Source: Candidatus Zixiibacteriota bacterium (GTDB lineage: Bacteria > Zixibacteria > MSB-5A5 > GN15 > JACZUZ01). From it: a stretch of DNA of 5,784 nt. Location of the stretch: contig JADFNA010000128.1 of assembly GCA_022563625.1 (NCBI GenBank), forward strand, positions 1 through 5,784, read 5' to 3'. Positions within the stretch are counted from its first letter, which is position 1, and each line of letters begins with the position of its first letter. The translations under genes and the position numbers were made by a program. Below, piece by piece: positions 1 through 4,484 of the stretch. The notes below the pieces were generated by a model. That model did not search any database, had not been told where the DNA came from, and saw nothing but the letters and a program-made list of their open reading frames with translations.

Positions 1-294
1 CGGGTCAACCTGAGCCGGGAAGTCCAGCGCGAGCGATTTGCTTCCGAGAAATCCATCTACTGTAACGCCCAGATGGAATCGCGTGTGATAAGGAAATACT
101 GCCCAATAGATGACCAATCTCAGGCCCTGCTCAAAACTGCGATTCAGCGCCAGGGGCTGTCCGCCAGAGCCTATGATCGAATTTTGAAAGTCTCGCGCAC
201 AATAGCCGATCTGGCCAGCTCAGAGAAAATCGATATGGAGCATATCGCGGAGGCGATTCACTATCGGACACTGGATCGCAGTCTTTGGATGTGA
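1..294 (+). CDS. comM: C-terminal end of ComM/YifB-family Mg-chelatase-like AAA+ ATPase (5' truncated)
   Basis: This is the last 97 residues of a reading frame that enters from the left edge and stops with TGA at 292-294. The family members are AAA+ proteins of about 500 residues related to magnesium chelatase subunit I. In naturally transformable bacteria ComM is a helicase that promotes branch migration during uptake of foreign DNA; in many others the role is unclear. Only the C-terminal lid/helical domain is visible. Landmarks are [13 protein letters not shown] at residues 1-13, the YCNAQM segment (20-25), the strongly conserved LSARAYDR (53-60) followed by [11 protein letters not shown], and the end motif [13 protein letters not shown] (81-93). 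These are hallmark strings of the family. The Walker A and B motifs lie outside the window. The STAS gene follows 105 bp downstream on the same strand. Family assignment is confident; whether it acts in transformation here cannot be told. Confidence 0.9.
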   Translation, partial: RVNLSREVQRERFASEKSIYCNAQMESRVIRKYCPIDDQSQALLKTAIQRQGLSARAYDRILKVSRTIADLASSEKIDMEHIAEAIHYRTLDRSLWM

Positions 295-320
295 GCTTGA
301 TTCGACACTCTTACGAGACG

Positions 321-342
321 CCGACGTTTGCATTTTCGTCGG
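321..342 (+). other. Hairpin between comM and the STAS gene
   Basis: A perfect 6-bp inverted repeat (CCGACG, 321-326; CGTCGG, 337-342) encloses a 10-base loop. It lies 27 bp after the comM stop. No run of T follows it on either strand, so it is at best a weak terminator. It could instead be a 5' leader structure of the STAS mRNA. A poor -35/-10 pair (TTTGCA 327-332, GATATT 351-356, 18-bp spacer) overlaps it. The inverted repeat is seen directly; any function is inference. Confidence 0.35.
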
Positions 343-399
343 ATTCTTCGGATATTCCCGCCCGGCAACGGTCACTTATCTCAGCGGGAGTCTCAAACG

Positions 400-735
400 A
401 TGAAAATAGAAGAAAAAACACAGGACGGCATAGTGATATATGTTCTCAAAGGCAAGATCATGGGCGGTGAGTCCGCCAGCCTGCTGAGAGGTAAAATCAC
501 CGAGGCGCTGGAAAGCGGCAAGAAAAACATCATTCTCGATCTGGCCGAGGTGGATTGGATGAACTCAATCGGCCTGGGACTGTTGGTCTCAATTCTCAAT
601 TCGGTCAAGGGCGCCGACGGGCGGCTGCGTCTGGCGAATATTGACAAAATCAAAAAGATTCTGACGATCACCAAGCTGGTGACGATTTTTGAGGTCAGCG
701 ACACCCGCGAAGAGGCGGTGTCCGCTCTGCAGTAG
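400..735 (+). CDS. STAS-domain anti-sigma-factor antagonist (SpoIIAA/RsbV-like)
   Basis: This encodes a 111-residue single STAS domain, the usual size for SpoIIAA/RsbV-type proteins. Such cytoplasmic proteins bind an anti-sigma-factor kinase when unphosphorylated and so release a sigma factor or other output. A HATPase kinase phosphorylates a conserved Ser/Thr and a PP2C-type phosphatase removes the phosphate. The sequence shows the typical beta-strand start (IEEKTQDGIVIYVLKGKI, 3-20), the IILDLAEVDWMNSIGLG segment (44-60) with Ser56 in the position of the phosphorylated serine, and the C-terminal TKLVTIFEVSDTREEAV stretch (91-107). The common D-S-S/T-G-L-G form is replaced by N-S-I-G-L-G, keeping the phosphoacceptor. 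The ATG at 400 is chosen because GGGAG (386-390) lies 9 bases upstream and the domain begins there; an in-frame ATG at 328 would add 24 residues unlike the family. A GAF-PP2C phosphatase gene in this window is a possible partner. The STAS call is firm; the regulated target is unknown. Confidence 0.9.
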   Translation: MKIEEKTQDGIVIYVLKGKIMGGESASLLRGKITEALESGKKNIILDLAEVDWMNSIGLGLLVSILNSVKGADGRLRLANIDKIKKILTITKLVTIFEVSDTREEAVSALQ

Positions 736-773
736 CAGCGTACTATCACAGACCCTGAATTAAGTTTATTGAC

Positions 774-807
774 AAAAAAAGCCCCGGTGATGTGTCTCAC
801 CGGGGCT
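774..807 (-). terminator. Intrinsic terminator of the four-gene lipoprotein operon, possibly bidirectional
   Basis: An 11-bp perfect stem (780-790 with 797-807, AGCCCCGGTGA arm) closes a TGTGTC loop. Read on the minus strand it is followed by seven T (780-774), a textbook rho-independent terminator, about 100 nt after the stop of the last lipoprotein gene. On the plus strand the same hairpin is followed by GTTGTGTCTT, so it may also end STAS transcription from the left, 44 bp after that gene's stop. The same stem and loop recur at 2862-2889. Confidence 0.88.
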
Positions 808-873
808 GTTGTGTCTTATTGTGAGTTCTTGTCAGAATGTTTTACTTACTTGTCAATGTCACATCCATCTGCG
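780..873 (-). repeat. Duplicated 3' UTR plus terminator, copy 1
   Basis: This block of about 94 bp, running from the terminator hairpin back toward the lipoprotein stop, is nearly repeated at 2862-2954. I count roughly eight substitutions and one single-base indel by eye. It contains no open reading frame that both copies share. It shows that the duplication giving rise to the paralogous lipoprotein genes carried the 3' UTR and terminator with it, or that this noncoding segment is under constraint. Confidence 0.85.
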
Positions 874-885
874 ACGCTAAAATCG

Positions 886-898
886 CCTGTAAAGGCTA
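886..898 (-). repeat. Post-stop hairpin element, divergent copy (downstream of the fourth operon gene)
   Basis: On the minus strand this reads TAGCCTTTACAGG, the counterpart of TAGCCGTTACCGG found after three other lipoprotein genes. Including the next base it folds as GCCT-TTAC-AGGC. Relative to the GCCG-TTAC-CGGC form, both partners of the loop-closing pair have changed together (G-C to T-A), which keeps the 4-bp stem. It begins about 10 bases after the stop codon. Confidence 0.5.
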
Positions 899-908
899 TC
901 TCCCACCT

Positions 909-1274
909 TCACAAGGGATCACAAGGAGGAATACATCCACCAACAGGTTCACATTCGCCGGCAACGTTATTATCGATAGTGATCGGGCCGCCAGGTGACC
1001 CTTTTACGCAGACTGCGCTATCTCCATTGATATCTGAGGGATTCCCCAGCGATAATGCTAAGAAGAAATTATCTGGACAGCAGTTGCCATTTGGATTTCC
1101 TACCGCCTCGGCGGTTAGCTGAGAACCAACCTCGTCCGTGCTCGGAACAGTAGGCGCGTCGATCTTCGTGACAACCTCGTTCCCGCTCGAAGCAGTAGGC
1201 GTCGCCTGACCGCAACCTAATACGAAAAGCGCCAAAATCACTAACGGCGCCGTTAGATAAGATATCGCTTTCAT
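909..1274 (-). CDS. Small lipoprotein with Excalibur-like D-x-NGD...C motif (array copy 4 of the operon, last gene)
   Basis: This encodes 121 residues. The lipoprotein signal peptide (MKAISYLTAPLVILALFVLG, residues 1-20) ends at a VLGC lipobox with Cys21 as the expected lipidated residue. A Ser/Thr/Pro-rich linker (about 22-58) follows, then NPNGNCCPDNF (60-70), the D-x-N-G-D-S-A-V-C motif (Asp81, Asn83, Asp85, Cys89), PITIDNN (97-103) and a Cys-containing tail (CIPPC, 114-118). The D/N/D spacing matches the first ligands of EF-hand or Excalibur calcium loops, but Ser replaces the usual Gly at position 6 and Val-Lys follows the Cys where the siblings have Arg-Lys. It is the most divergent copy in this motif. 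GAAAGG (1285-1290) lies 10 bases before the ATG. It is last in the operon, 43 bp after its neighbour's stop, and precedes the terminator. The function is not known; calcium binding is inference. Confidence 0.85.
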   Translation of the reverse strand: MKAISYLTAPLVILALFVLGCGQATPTASSGNEVVTKIDAPTVPSTDEVGSQLTAEAVGNPNGNCCPDNFFLALSLGNPSDINGDSAVCVKGSPGGPITIDNNVAGECEPVGGCIPPCDPL

Positions 1275-1306
1275 TATACTTTTTCCTTTCTATGTTAATT
1301 ATTCTC

Positions 1307-1319
1307 AGCGTCTGACGCT
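1307..1319. other. Short interrupted palindrome at the end of operon gene 3
   Basis: AGCGTC-T-GACGCT is a perfect inverted repeat around one base and overlaps the TAG stop (1318-1320) of the third operon gene. It replaces the TAGCCGTTACCGG element present after the other copies, as though part of the spacer was deleted. No T-run follows, so it is unlikely to end transcription. Confidence 0.4.
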
Positions 1320-1704
1320 ATGCATCAGGGTCAGGAAGGCAATCAGGAGGAATAGTTCCCGGTGGACATCTTGTAACACATTCGCCGCTAGCGTTATTAT
1401 CGATGTTTAATGTATTTCCATTTAATATCTTTCGGCAGACGTTGGCATCTCCATTGCGATCTTCGGGGTGCAATGTCCCAACTTCCACTAGGTCGAAACC
1501 TTTCGGGCAGCAGTTGCCAATTGGGTTTCCTGCCACCACGGGGATTAGCTGCGGACCGACCTCGCCCTCGCTCGAAATGGTAGGCGAGTCTATCTTCGGA
1601 ACAACCTCGCCCGCGCTCGAAGCATTAGGCGCCACCTGACCGCAGCCTAACACGAAAAGCGCCAAAATCACGACTGGCACCGTTAGATAGGATACTCTCA
1701 TCAT
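1318..1704 (-). CDS. Small lipoprotein with Excalibur-like D-x-NGD...C motif (operon gene 3)
   Basis: This encodes 128 residues with a signal peptide (MMRVSYLTVPVVILALFVLG) and lipobox VLGC (Cys21). The linker is followed by NPIGNCCPKGF (60-70), the motif D-R-N-G-D-A-N-V-C-R-K (Asp82, Asn84, Asp86, Cys90), LNIDNN (99-104) and the longest tail of the family, with CPPGTIPPDC (113-122) and an acidic end, PDPDA. One residue is inserted before the D-x-N-x-D motif relative to its siblings. The frame stays open upstream to 1812, but that part overlaps the previous gene and lacks a signal peptide. The first ATG of the ATGATG pair (1702-1704) is chosen because it aligns all lipoboxes at residue 21 and has AAGGA 8 bases upstream. 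Membership of the family is clear; the cellular role is unknown. Confidence 0.85.
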   Translation of the reverse strand: MMRVSYLTVPVVILALFVLGCGQVAPNASSAGEVVPKIDSPTISSEGEVGPQLIPVVAGNPIGNCCPKGFDLVEVGTLHPEDRNGDANVCRKILNGNTLNIDNNASGECVTRCPPGTIPPDCLPDPDA

Positions 1705-1756
1705 CTTACTTTTCCTTTCAATGTTAGTTCTGCTCAGCGCCCGACGACGAAAAGCG

Positions 1757-1769
1757 CCGGTAACGGCTA
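1757..1769 (-). repeat. Post-stop hairpin element TAGCCGTTACCGG (after operon gene 2)
   Basis: On the minus strand the 13-mer begins with the stop codon TAG of operon gene 2 and folds as GCCG-TTAC-CGGC with the next base. Exact copies occur at 2186-2198 and 2967-2979, and a diverged one at 886-898. The 4-bp stem is too short for a terminator. It may be a processing or stability element, or simply part of the duplicated unit. Confidence 0.5.
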
Positions 1770-2132
1770 TAATTCGCAAGGAGGAACAGATCCATCTGAG
1801 CATAGGACACAATTGCCGGGAGCGTTGTTATCGATGGTGATAGCGCCTCCAGGCTCATCCTTTCGGCAGATGTGGTTATCTCCATTGTGATCTGCGGGAT
1901 TCCCGACCTCAATTTCTAAGACGAAGCCCTCTGGGCAGCAGTCACCATTTGGGTTTTCTGCCGCCTCGGGGGTTAGCTGCGGACCAACCTCGTCCACGCC
2001 CGAAACAGTAGGCGCGTCTATCTTCGGAGCGCCCTCGCTCTCACCAGCGGCAGTAGGAGATTCCTGACTGCAACCAAATACGAAAAGCGCCAAAATCATT
2101 AACGGCGCAGTTAGATAAGATACCTTTTTCAT
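1767..2132 (-). CDS. Small lipoprotein with Excalibur-like D-x-NGD...C motif (operon gene 2)
   Basis: This encodes 121 residues. The signal peptide MKKVSYLTAPLMILALFVFG leads to lipobox VFGC (Cys21), where Phe at -2 differs from Leu in the siblings. The linker has diverged (SQESPTAAGESEG), and the following core is NPNGDCCPEGF (60-70), D-H-N-G-D-N-H-I-C-R-K (Asp81, Asn83, Asp85, Cys89), AITIDNN (97-103) and tail CSDGSVPPC (111-119). The C-terminal half closely resembles operon gene 1. GAAAGGAG (2141-2148) is 8 bases before the chosen ATG; an adjacent ATG at 2133-2135 could also serve and would add one Met. A TTG at 2150 is too far upstream because it lies inside the Shine-Dalgarno region. The gene sits 63 bp after operon gene 1 and 62 bp before operon gene 3. 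The function is unknown. Confidence 0.85.
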   Translation of the reverse strand: MKKVSYLTAPLMILALFVFGCSQESPTAAGESEGAPKIDAPTVSGVDEVGPQLTPEAAENPNGDCCPEGFVLEIEVGNPADHNGDNHICRKDEPGGAITIDNNAPGNCVLCSDGSVPPCEL

Positions 2133-2185
2133 CATACTTTCTCCTTTCAATGTTAATTCTGCTCAACACCCGACGCCGACAAGCG

Positions 2186-2198
2186 CCGGTAACGGCTA
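2186..2198 (-). repeat. Post-stop hairpin element TAGCCGTTACCGG (after operon gene 1)
   Basis: This is identical to the copy at 1757-1769. Its first three bases are again the TAG stop codon of the preceding lipoprotein gene. Read on, the minus strand continues CGCTTGTCGGCGTCGGG, closely matching the next spacer. Confidence 0.5.
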
Positions 2199-2561
2199 TT
2201 GAGTGCAAGGACGAACACTTCCATCTGGGCATCGGAAACAATCGCCGGGAGCGTTGTTATCGATGGTGATAGCGCCTGCAGCTGTAACCTTTCGGCAGAT
2301 GTGGTCATCTCCATTGTGATCTGCGGGATTTCCGACCTCAATTTCTATGTCGAAGCCCTGAGGGCAGCAGTTACCATTTGGATTTCCTACCAGCTCGGGG
2401 GTTAGCTGCGGAACAGCCTCGTCCACGCTCGGAACAGCAGGCGCGTCTATTTTCGGAACAACCTCGTTCCCGCTCGAAGCATTAGGCGCCCCCTGACCGC
2501 AGCCTAACACGAAAAGCGCCAAAATCACTAACGGCGCCGTTAGATAAAATACCTTTTTCAT
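2196..2561 (-). CDS. Small lipoprotein with Excalibur-like D-x-NGD...C motif (operon gene 1)
   Basis: This encodes 121 residues with signal peptide MKKVFYLTAPLVILALFVLG and lipobox VLGC (Cys21). Then come the linker GQGAPNASSGNEVVPKIDAP, NPNGNCCPQGF (60-70), D-H-N-G-D-D-H-I-C-R-K (Asp81, Asn83, Asp85, Cys89), AITIDNN (97-103) and tail CPDGSVRPC (111-119). The first half is almost identical in DNA to the separate copy at 3000-3362, including an 84-base perfect match, while the second half resembles operon gene 2; it looks mosaic. GAAAGGAG (2570-2577) is 8 bases before the chosen ATG, with an alternative ATG one codon earlier. The frame is open to an ATG at 2621, but that would bury the signal peptide. 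As the promoter-proximal gene it probably leads the four-gene operon. The role is unknown; a surface-anchored metal-binding or binding-partner protein is a guess. Confidence 0.87.
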   Translation of the reverse strand: MKKVFYLTAPLVILALFVLGCGQGAPNASSGNEVVPKIDAPAVPSVDEAVPQLTPELVGNPNGNCCPQGFDIEIEVGNPADHNGDDHICRKVTAAGAITIDNNAPGDCFRCPDGSVRPCTQ

Positions 2562-2850
2562 CATACTTTCTCCTTTCAAGGAATTAAGATTAGAACCATT
2601 AATTCTCTCAGGAGCAAACATATAGAAGGAGCGCCACTCATTTATGAAGAATATGTGAAACTATTATGAAGTTTTGGTGAAGACATCCCTGACGGTTAAA
2701 ACGGTACCCTACTCCGCGCACTCTCAAGATATGCCGCCGACTGACAAATCAATCCGCGATCAACCTGAACTTGCGTAAAAACGCCGACTCGGCAGACAAC
2801 TGCTCCACACAAAAAGTTCGATAATAGTCCACGTAGGGGAGCTTGGACTT
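2562..2850 (-). other. Intergenic region expected to hold the promoter of the four-gene operon
   Basis: This is about 290 bp without a convincing gene, between the terminator of the upstream lipoprotein gene and the first operon gene. No good sigma-70 pair was found on the minus strand. TATGTTTG (minus strand, 2622 to 2615) matches the TAnnTTTG -7 box of Bacteroidota-type promoters and would give a leader of about 45-50 nt, but no matching TTTG is seen at -33. AT-rich sequence around 2640-2675 (TTCACATATTC, CATAATAG) offers other weak -10 candidates. Promoter placement is inference. Confidence 0.3.
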
Positions 2851-2889
2851 TTGATAAAGAAAGCCCCGGTGATGTGTCTCACCGGGGCT
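2851..2889 (-). terminator. Intrinsic terminator of the solitary lipoprotein gene
   Basis: The 11-bp stem (2862-2872 with 2879-2889) and TGTGTC loop are identical to those at 780-807. The minus-strand tail is TTTCTTTATC, an interrupted T-run weaker than the seven T of the other copy. It lies about 110 nt after the stop of the lipoprotein gene at 3000-3362, indicating that this copy forms its own transcription unit. Confidence 0.8.
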
Positions 2890-2954
2890 GTCGTGTCTTA
2901 TCGTGAGTCTTGTCAGAACGTTTTAATTACTTGTCAGCGTCACATCGATCTGCG
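2862..2954 (-). repeat. Duplicated 3' UTR plus terminator, copy 2
   Basis: This is the partner of the 780-873 repeat. Conservation continues from the hairpin through the noncoding stretch up to the ACATCGATCTGCG segment and then fades toward the lipoprotein stop codon. Confidence 0.85.
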
Positions 2955-2966
2955 CCGTCGAAAGGC

Positions 2967-2979
2967 CCGGTAACGGCTA
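2967..2979 (-). repeat. Post-stop hairpin element TAGCCGTTACCGG (after solitary lipoprotein gene)
   Basis: This is an exact copy of the 13-mer, here about 20 bases after the TGA stop instead of overlapping it. The base following it differs, so only CCG-TTAC-CGG pairs. It shows that the element is not bound to the stop codon. Confidence 0.45.
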
Positions 2980-2999
2980 AAATCCGCACCGCACTGCTA

Positions 3000-3362
3000 T
3001 CACCCCCCCGTACCGCAATTAGGAGGACAGGTACTACTGCAATCGCCGGGAAAGTTATTATCGATGGTGATAGCGCCTCCAGGTGTAACCTTTCTACAGA
3101 CCACCCCATCTCCGTTGCGATCTGTGGAATTCCCGGGCTCAAATTCTAAGTCGAAGCCCGGTGGACAGCAGTTGCCATTTGGATTTCCCACCGCCTCGGG
3201 GGTTAGCTGAGAACCAACCTCGTCCACGCTCGGAACAGTAGGCGCGTCTATCTTCGGAACAACATCGTTCCCGCTCGAAGCATTAGGCGCCCCCTGACCG
3301 CAGCCTAACACGAAAAGCGCCAAAATCACTAACGGCGCCGTTAGATAATATACTTTTTTCAT
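3000..3362 (-). CDS. Small lipoprotein with Excalibur-like DxNxDGxxC motif (solitary upstream copy)
   Basis: This encodes 120 residues. The signal peptide MKKVYYLTAPLVILALFVLG ends at lipobox VLGC (Cys21). The linker (22-59) is Ser/Pro/Glu-rich. The core is NPNGNCCPPGF (60-70), D-R-N-G-D-G-V-V-C-R-K (Asp81, Asn83, Asp85, Gly86, Cys89) and AITIDNN (97-103), and the tail has three further Cys (108, 112, 116) and ends GTGG. It is the only copy with Gly at position 6 of the loop, matching the Excalibur pattern DxDxDGxxC except for Asn at position 3; Excalibur domains usually have Glu after the Cys, here Arg. The ATG at 3362 has GAAAGGAG (3371-3378) 8 bases upstream; the frame can be extended to a TTG at 3380, but this sits in the Shine-Dalgarno region. 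Its own terminator follows. It may be closest to the ancestral form. The function is unknown. Confidence 0.87.
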   Translation of the reverse strand: MKKVYYLTAPLVILALFVLGCGQGAPNASSGNDVVPKIDAPTVPSVDEVGSQLTPEAVGNPNGNCCPPGFDLEFEPGNSTDRNGDGVVCRKVTPGGAITIDNNFPGDCSSTCPPNCGTGG

Positions 3363-3592
3363 TATACTTTCTCCTTTCAACGGATATTTTGCAGACTAAA
3401 TTCATTTGTGGCCAACCACTCCTGAGACCCAGATCAATATACTCGATTTGTCCCCAGCGCCAAGCCTTCTTGGCCACACCCTGAAGCGATGGACCCATAA
3501 CCAGGTCCGCGCTTTCGCCCGCCAAAAGCTATTGAAATCGTACCTTATTGTCCGCGATCAGCCGAGAATTGCGAAGGAACGCCAGTGTGTGA
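3363..3592. other. Intergenic region with a short hairpin
   Basis: These 230 bp separate the beta-barrel stop from the solitary lipoprotein start. No gene is supported. A perfect hairpin, GCCAAG-CCTT-CTTGGC (3459-3474), and a weaker one, GGACC...GGTCC (3491-3508), are present, neither followed by a T-run on the minus strand. No clear promoter was recognised for the lipoprotein gene, so read-through from the beta-barrel gene is possible. Confidence 0.4.
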
Positions 3593-4258
3593 TTATTGGA
3601 TGTAAAAACTGATCGAGGCCTTGAGGTCCCAGGTGTCATACCAGTCACCCAACACTGCCGTTATATCGAAATCATCATCCATGGAAATGAGATGATAATT
3701 ACCGATAACTCCGATAGCCAAGCTGTTGGAAATGAGGTAGTCAAGCCCGACTCCGTAGTGCATCCCAAATTCGCCTTGTTCAACCCGCTCGGAAAAGTCG
3801 TTCGGATCAACCGGTCGAAACTCAAAGTCAATTTGGTAATATCCGAACCCCGCCTGTAAGTGTGGGACCAGGCCGACCCGGGTTGGAGCACGGACGTGTA
3901 TGTTCGCGGTTAGGTATTGAAACTTATTCTCAAAGACACCGGGAATTTCAAAGTTTACACCCAGTGGCTTAAGCCTTCCTTCAAAATTCTCAGGGCTATT
4001 CGCTCCGATAGAAATTCCGATCCCGAGTGAATTATTCGCATGGTAGCTCCAACCGAAAGACCAGGCGACATCCCCACCGGCGGCGGCTTCCTCCAGACTG
4101 CCGCTAATTCCGAGACTGCCCTCAAATACATGCCGTCCCACTTCCGGCGGGGACTTAACCCGGACAATACTTTGTGCCGACGAAGTCAAAGACAACGCCA
4201 AAATAAGCGCCGCACTGAGACTTTTAGTGAAACTGGTCATTTTTGTGATGTCTATCAT
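3593..4258 (-). CDS. Predicted outer-membrane beta-barrel protein (OmpA/OmpX-like 8-strand fold)
   Basis: This encodes 221 residues. A Sec signal peptide is visible (basic Lys6/Lys12, hydrophobic SLSAALILALSL at 13-24, likely cut after Ser-Ser-Ala28). The rest alternates hydrophobic and polar residues in about eight beta-strand-like segments separated by Gly, Asn and Asp turns: roughly 43-52, 65-73, 77-86, 112-124, 129-148, 164-176, 179-192 and 208-219. Aromatic girdle residues are frequent (Trp66, Trp70, Tyr140, Tyr141, Tyr168, Trp207, Trp210). This pattern and length fit small outer-membrane barrels. The C-terminus, SISFYIQ, lacks the usual terminal Phe but has Phe and Tyr near the end. The ATG at 4258 has GGAAAGG (4268-4274) 9 bases upstream; a second ATG at 4240 would also leave a signal peptide. 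It is transcribed toward the lipoprotein genes, 230 bp away. The exact family is not recognised; it may be structural or a small porin. Confidence 0.75.
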   Translation of the reverse strand: MIDITKMTSFTKSLSAALILALSLTSSAQSIVRVKSPPEVGRHVFEGSLGISGSLEEAAAGGDVAWSFGWSYHANNSLGIGISIGANSPENFEGRLKPLGVNFEIPGVFENKFQYLTANIHVRAPTRVGLVPHLQAGFGYYQIDFEFRPVDPNDFSERVEQGEFGMHYGVGLDYLISNSLAIGVIGNYHLISMDDDFDITAVLGDWYDTWDLKASISFYIQ

Positions 4259-4317
4259 GCGTTACTGCCTTTCCGTGTTGAATGCCACCCGGGGTCTTGG
4301 TCCGTCCGGGATACGTG

Positions 4318-4326
4318 ATTATAACA
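4318..4326 (-). promoter_or_regulatory. Extended -10 promoter of the beta-barrel gene
   Basis: The minus strand reads TGTTATAAT, a perfect extended -10 (TGnTATAAT). No good -35 lies 16-18 bases upstream, as is normal for extended -10 promoters. Transcription would begin near 4311, giving a leader of about 50 nt to the ATG at 4258. The leader can form a 5-bp CCCGG/CCGGG stem (4288-4292 with 4306-4310). Confidence 0.5.
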
Positions 4327-4393
4327 AACTTATGACACAAAAGCTCCGAATGATTGTTCTTTAGCTGTTAAAAAAATTCAAGCGTGGTATAGT

Positions 4394-4410
4394 GGACCGG
4401 GCGGCGGTCC
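4394..4410 (+). other. GC-rich hairpin in the divergent intergenic region
   Basis: GGACCG-GGCGG-CGGTCC is a perfect 6-bp stem with a 5-base loop. It directly follows a TATAGT hexamer (4388-4393) that has a poor -35 match (CTGTTA, 4365-4370, 17-bp spacer). It may be a leader structure or a protein-binding site; no function is shown. Confidence 0.3.
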
Positions 4411-4431
4411 CCGGCCCTCCTTAGTCCGAAG

Positions 4432-4484
4432 TTGACAGAGCCTCTCCAGGCTGTTTCTTAGACGCGACCAGCCGAATTCGGCTG
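4432..4484 (+). promoter_or_regulatory. Candidate promoter and operator upstream of the phosphatase gene
   Basis: A perfect TTGACA hexamer (4432-4437) is followed after 17 bases by only a weak -10 (TTCTTA, 4455-4460). A perfect 16-bp palindrome, CAGCCGAATTCGGCTG (4469-4484), lies where transcription would start, 47 bp before the TTG start codon. Such a placement is typical for a dimeric repressor operator. A GATAAT hexamer at 4491-4496 is an alternative -10 without a -35. The palindrome is directly visible; promoter and operator roles are inference. Confidence 0.4.

Larger units (their letters stand above)
1275..2581 (-). repeat. Tandem array of ~430-bp gene-plus-spacer units
   Basis: Four lipoprotein genes recur at nearly constant spacing: start-to-start steps are about 429, 428 and 430 bp, and the last unit extends left to the terminator. 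Each unit includes a Shine-Dalgarno box (GAAAGGAG or GAAAGGAA), the coding region and a similar spacer of 43-63 bp. The spacer sequences are themselves alike, for example the GAGCAGAA/CTAACATTGAAAGG type of end before each start. No promoter or terminator is visible in the spacers, so co-transcription is likely. Alternate-frame reading of the spacers gives similar peptides, which reflects the duplication rather than extra genes. Confidence 0.85.

Noticed and set aside
328..399. N-terminal extension of the STAS protein to the ATG at 328
   Set aside because: The added 24 residues resemble no STAS sequence, overlap the hairpin and lack a Shine-Dalgarno; the ATG at 400 has a well-placed GGGAG.
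393..800. Long minus-strand open frame across the STAS gene
   Set aside because: It is antisense to a convincing STAS domain and its product shows no domain or signal peptide; a codon-bias shadow.
769..1122. Plus-strand open frame across the terminator and last lipoprotein gene
   Set aside because: It begins inside the terminator hairpin and runs antisense to a lipoprotein gene with clear signal peptide and family members.
1705..1812. Upstream extension of operon gene 3 to an ATG at 1812
   Set aside because: It overlaps the end of operon gene 2, and the extra 36 residues are the alternate-frame reading of a repeated spacer. The same string recurs at the equivalent spot before operon gene 2, which reflects duplication, not coding.
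2041..2341. Minus-strand alternate-frame peptides of about 62-66 residues in the array
   Set aside because: They recur in several units only because the DNA is repeated; they lack start signals and the lipoprotein frame explains the conservation better.
909..3362. CRISPR array or transposon explanation for the regular repeats
   Set aside because: The repeats are about 430 bp, mostly coding, without short identical repeats and unique spacers; no transposase, terminal inverted repeats or target-site duplication was seen.
3283..3612. Open frames on both strands in the gap between the beta-barrel and solitary lipoprotein genes
   Set aside because: Short, no recognisable domain, no good ribosome binding site, and each overlaps a better-supported gene at one end.
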